Positions 5,841 to 7,734 of a stretch of DNA of 7,734 nt are shown piece after piece. The notes beneath the pieces were generated by a model. That model saw only the letters and a list, made by a program, of their open reading frames with translations. It did not search any database and was not told the origin of the DNA. Each line of letters opens with the position of its first letter. The first letter of the stretch is position 1. The stretch is from Burkholderiales bacterium. Lineage in GTDB: Bacteria > Pseudomonadota > Gammaproteobacteria > Burkholderiales > Burkholderiaceae_F. The position numbers and the translations under genes were made by a program. The DNA is taken from positions 1 to 7,734 of the forward strand of contig JAJPXW010000026.1 of assembly GCA_021205255.1 (NCBI GenBank), written 5' to 3'.

Positions 5841-6536
5841 TTGAAAATCATTGTTCTTTCCAGCGGCGGCGTCGATAGTAGCGTTTGCTTAGCACTGGCT
5901 TTAAAAGACAATAAAACGAGCGATGTCCTATCGCTTTCGTTTTTCTATGGACAAAGACACGATAAAGAGCTTGAAAGCGCTACAAAGATAGCCAACTACT
6001 ATGGCGTAGAGCACTATCTCATGGATCTGTCTGCCATACTTCAATACTCCAACTGTCCGCTCTTAAAGAAGAATCCAGACAAAATAGAGCACTCGACCTA
6101 TGCACATCAACTTGCCGTTAACGACTACGGTCGAGTCACTACTTATGTGCCTTTTAGAAATGGCTTAATGCTCTCTTCGGCCGCAGCCTTAGCTCAGTCT
6201 CTTTTCCCACAAGAAGAGTGCCAGATCTATATAGGATCGCATGCCGACGATGCGATGGGGAACGCCTATGCGGATTGTTCTCCACAATTTAACGAATCCA
6301 TGGGAGAAGCCATTGAAATCGGTACGTATGGATTAGTGAAACTTAAAGCGCCATTAGTTAACATGACCAAGGCTCAGGTAGTAGGAGAGGGTCTTGCTCT
6401 CAAAGTGCCTTTTGAACTTACCTGGTCATGCTATGAAGGTGGAGATAAGCCTTGCGGAAAATGCGGTACTTGCCGAGAAAGAATAGAGGCATTTCGCAAG
6501 AATGGTGTGGAAGATCCGCTTGAATACGAGCCATAA
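5841..6536 (+). CDS. queC: 7-cyano-7-deazaguanine (preQ0) synthase
   Basis: QueC converts 7-carboxy-7-deazaguanine, ammonia and ATP to preQ0 in the cytoplasm, a step in queuosine tRNA modification. The 231-residue length is normal for the family. The N-terminal ATP-binding loop SGGVDS is at residues 8-13, YGQRHDKE at 36-43, PFRN at 104-107, and the HADDAMG...YADCSPQF block at 134-150. The C-terminal zinc site has Cys197, Cys205, Cys208 and Cys211, right after TWS. The start is TTG, chosen because MKIIVLSSGG matches the family N-terminus; the site before it (TAGAGA) is weak, so translational coupling to the HMA gene 9 bases upstream is likely. The other pathway genes (queD, queE, queF) are not in the window. 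The TAA ends the protein at the expected point, which shows that TAA is a working stop codon here. Confidence 0.95.
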   Translation: MKIIVLSSGGVDSSVCLALALKDNKTSDVLSLSFFYGQRHDKELESATKIANYYGVEHYLMDLSAILQYSNCPLLKKNPDKIEHSTYAHQLAVNDYGRVTTYVPFRNGLMLSSAAALAQSLFPQEECQIYIGSHADDAMGNAYADCSPQFNESMGEAIEIGTYGLVKLKAPLVNMTKAQVVGEGLALKVPFELTWSCYEGGDKPCGKCGTCRERIEAFRKNGVEDPLEYEP

Positions 6537-6810
6537 ACAGGGCTAGATCCAGAATTAGTTCATTTCTAAACATCAACTAACTAGGATACGTTCTACATAT
6601 CTACATACCTAACTCGCTTGATTCCAAGCCTCCTAGTTGACTTTTCATATATAGAATTCGCACCAAAACTTGAGAGTAAAGAAGTTTTTGGTGCTTCTAG
6701 TCTTAGTCTCTGGATTATTGACAGGAAGTTAGGCTTTCGCTTTGCGTTTTCTCATCACTATTTAAAGCTTTTTGAAATTCATAAAGCTATTTGGAACTAA
6801 AGGAAATTTT
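6537..6810. other. Spacer between queC and the sugar kinase
   Basis: These 274 bases are A+T-rich with no supported gene; a TTG-started frame at 6618-6800 has no family features. It contains a tandem 8-base near-repeat CTACATAT/CTACATAC (6593-6608), an inverted repeat AACTAGGA (6579-6586)/TCCTAGTT (6631-6638), and the stem-loop at 6660-6694. A perfect -35 hexamer TTGACA at 6718-6723 lacks a good -10 at the right distance. No clear terminator for queC is seen. Confidence 0.55.
6660..6694. promoter_or_regulatory. Stem-loop upstream of the sugar kinase
   Basis: GCACCAAAA (6660-6668) pairs perfectly with TTTTGGTGC (6686-6694). CTT/AAG (6669-6671/6682-6684) extends the stem past a single bulged T, around a 10-base loop. 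There is no T-run on either side, so it is not a typical terminator. As DNA it could be a repressor operator with two GCACCAAAA half-sites; as RNA, a leader structure. It ends 116 bases before the kinase start. Confidence 0.45.
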
Positions 6811-7734
6811 ATGGGCAATCTTTATATGGCCTTCGATGCGGGCACTCAAAGCGTCAAGGTTTCTGTCTACGATCAAAATTTAAACTGCCTTACTTCTCAT
6901 TCCCTTCCTACCACTTTGCATTATCCAAATCCTGGATGGGTGGAGATGGACGTCGATGAGTTCCTAGATATCACGGTACGTTGTATAAAGAATTGCGTCG
7001 ATGACTTAAAAGATGCTGGAAGAAAGCCAGAGGAAGTCGTATCCATCATGGGCGATGGAATCATTTGCGGAATTGCCGGGGTCAATAAAGAAGGAAAGGC
7101 CATTACTCCTTATATCAATTACTTGGATAGTCGAACAAAGGATGATGTCGACTATATCAATGGTTTGAATCTGGATATTTGGGGTAAGGAAACAGGTAAT
7201 CCAGAAGCTTCCTGCATGTTCCCAGCAATGTTTGCACGTTGGTTATTAAAGAACAACGACAAATTCAATGCTGAAGGGGTTAAGTTCATGCACAACGCTC
7301 CGTATATCCTGCTTAATCTAGCCGGACTAAAAGGCGAGGATGCATTTATTGATTGGGGAGCAATGTCTGGCTGGGGTCTTGGCTATAAAGTCATGGAGAA
7401 AGTCTGGTCCGACGAACAGCTAAAGATTTTAGGCATCGATAAGAGATATATGCCACGAATTCTCAAGCCATGGGATATAGTCGGTGGTCTTTCAGCCGAA
7501 ATGGCAAAGCTAACCGGGCTTAAAGAAGGTACAAAAGTTTGTGCCGGAGCTGGCGATACTATGCAATCCATGATTGGTGCAGGAAACTTCGAACCAGGCA
7601 AAGCCGTAGACGTGGCAGGAACATGTGCAATGTTCTGCGTCTCGGCCAAAGGCATTGTTCCTGAACTTAGCCGTAAAGGCGCAAATTTGATCTTCAATAG
7701 CGGCTCTTTACCCGACACTTATTTCTATTGGGGC
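6811..7734 (+). CDS. FGGY-family carbohydrate kinase, xylulokinase-like (3' partial)
   Basis: The first 308 codons are present and the gene runs off the window (full-length members have about 500 residues). FGGY kinases phosphorylate sugars or polyols with ATP in the cytoplasm; xylulokinase (XylB) makes xylulose 5-phosphate. The N-terminal phosphate-binding motif DAGTQSVK is at residues 9-16, WVEMD at 43-47 and YLDSRT at 104-109. GAGDT at 246-250 contains Asp249, the position of the catalytic base. GTCAM at 270-274 belongs to the ATP-binding half. AGGA (6801-6804) lies 6 bases before the ATG. The substrate cannot be fixed from this fragment: xylulose is the default guess, but other pentoses or polyols are possible. 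No isomerase or transporter is visible. A spacer with a stem-loop separates it from queC, so it is probably its own transcription unit. Confidence 0.88.
   Translation, partial: MGNLYMAFDAGTQSVKVSVYDQNLNCLTSHSLPTTLHYPNPGWVEMDVDEFLDITVRCIKNCVDDLKDAGRKPEEVVSIMGDGIICGIAGVNKEGKAITPYINYLDSRTKDDVDYINGLNLDIWGKETGNPEASCMFPAMFARWLLKNNDKFNAEGVKFMHNAPYILLNLAGLKGEDAFIDWGAMSGWGLGYKVMEKVWSDEQLKILGIDKRYMPRILKPWDIVGGLSAEMAKLTGLKEGTKVCAGAGDTMQSMIGAGNFEPGKAVDVAGTCAMFCVSAKGIVPELSRKGANLIFNSGSLPDTYFYWG

Noticed and set aside
6618..6800. 60-codon frame before the sugar kinase.
   Set aside because: It starts with TTG, has no ribosome binding site and runs through the stem-loop; its product has no recognisable features.

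Overview
The window comes from an anaerobic, fermentative bacterium. The signs are an [FeFe]-hydrogenase locus with many iron-sulfur clusters, clear AGGA/AAGGAG ribosome binding sites, factor-independent terminators and ordinary bacterial gene packing. The small CxxC heavy-metal-binding protein resembles versions I associate with gut Firmicutes, but spirochaetes or other gut anaerobes cannot be excluded from sequence alone. No rRNA, tRNA, CRISPR array or insertion sequence is visible.

Region 1 (1-3869, + strand) is the end of a redox operon. It begins inside a gene that joins a NuoF-type [4Fe-4S] domain to a full GltD/NfnB-like FAD- and NAD(P)H-binding oxidoreductase. Fifteen bases later comes a large [FeFe] hydrogenase, HydA, with a NuoG-like iron-sulfur array. 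The pair looks like a machine that moves electrons between pyridine nucleotides, ferredoxin and H2. The hydA frame is broken by one TAA codon (3139-3141), where relatives usually have a tyrosine codon. The other 216 codons continue intact to a second TAA and contain the last two H-cluster cysteines. This is the most striking feature of the window. It may be a recent nonsense mutation, a sequence error or a recoding event. A hairpin terminator closes the operon.

Region 2 (3876-5088, - strand) holds one gene, convergent with hydA and with its own terminator. It encodes a helical, charged protein of about 379 residues that I do not recognise. It has no convincing ATG start, and its frame stays protein-like upstream of the first usual start codon.

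Region 3 (5089-5549) is a 461-base, A+T-rich spacer between divergent genes. It contains two copies of the palindrome GCTTAAGC, 33 bp apart centre to centre.

Region 4 (5550-6536, + strand) is a probable two-gene operon: a 93-residue heavy-metal-associated (HMA) domain protein, then queC, which makes preQ0 for queuosine synthesis.

Region 5 (6537-7734) is a 274-base spacer with a strong stem-loop, followed by the first 308 codons of an FGGY-family sugar kinase (xylulokinase-like) that runs off the window. Functionally, sugar phosphorylation would feed glycolytic or pentose-phosphate fermentation, whose reductant the hydrogenase operon could vent as H2. That link is inference.
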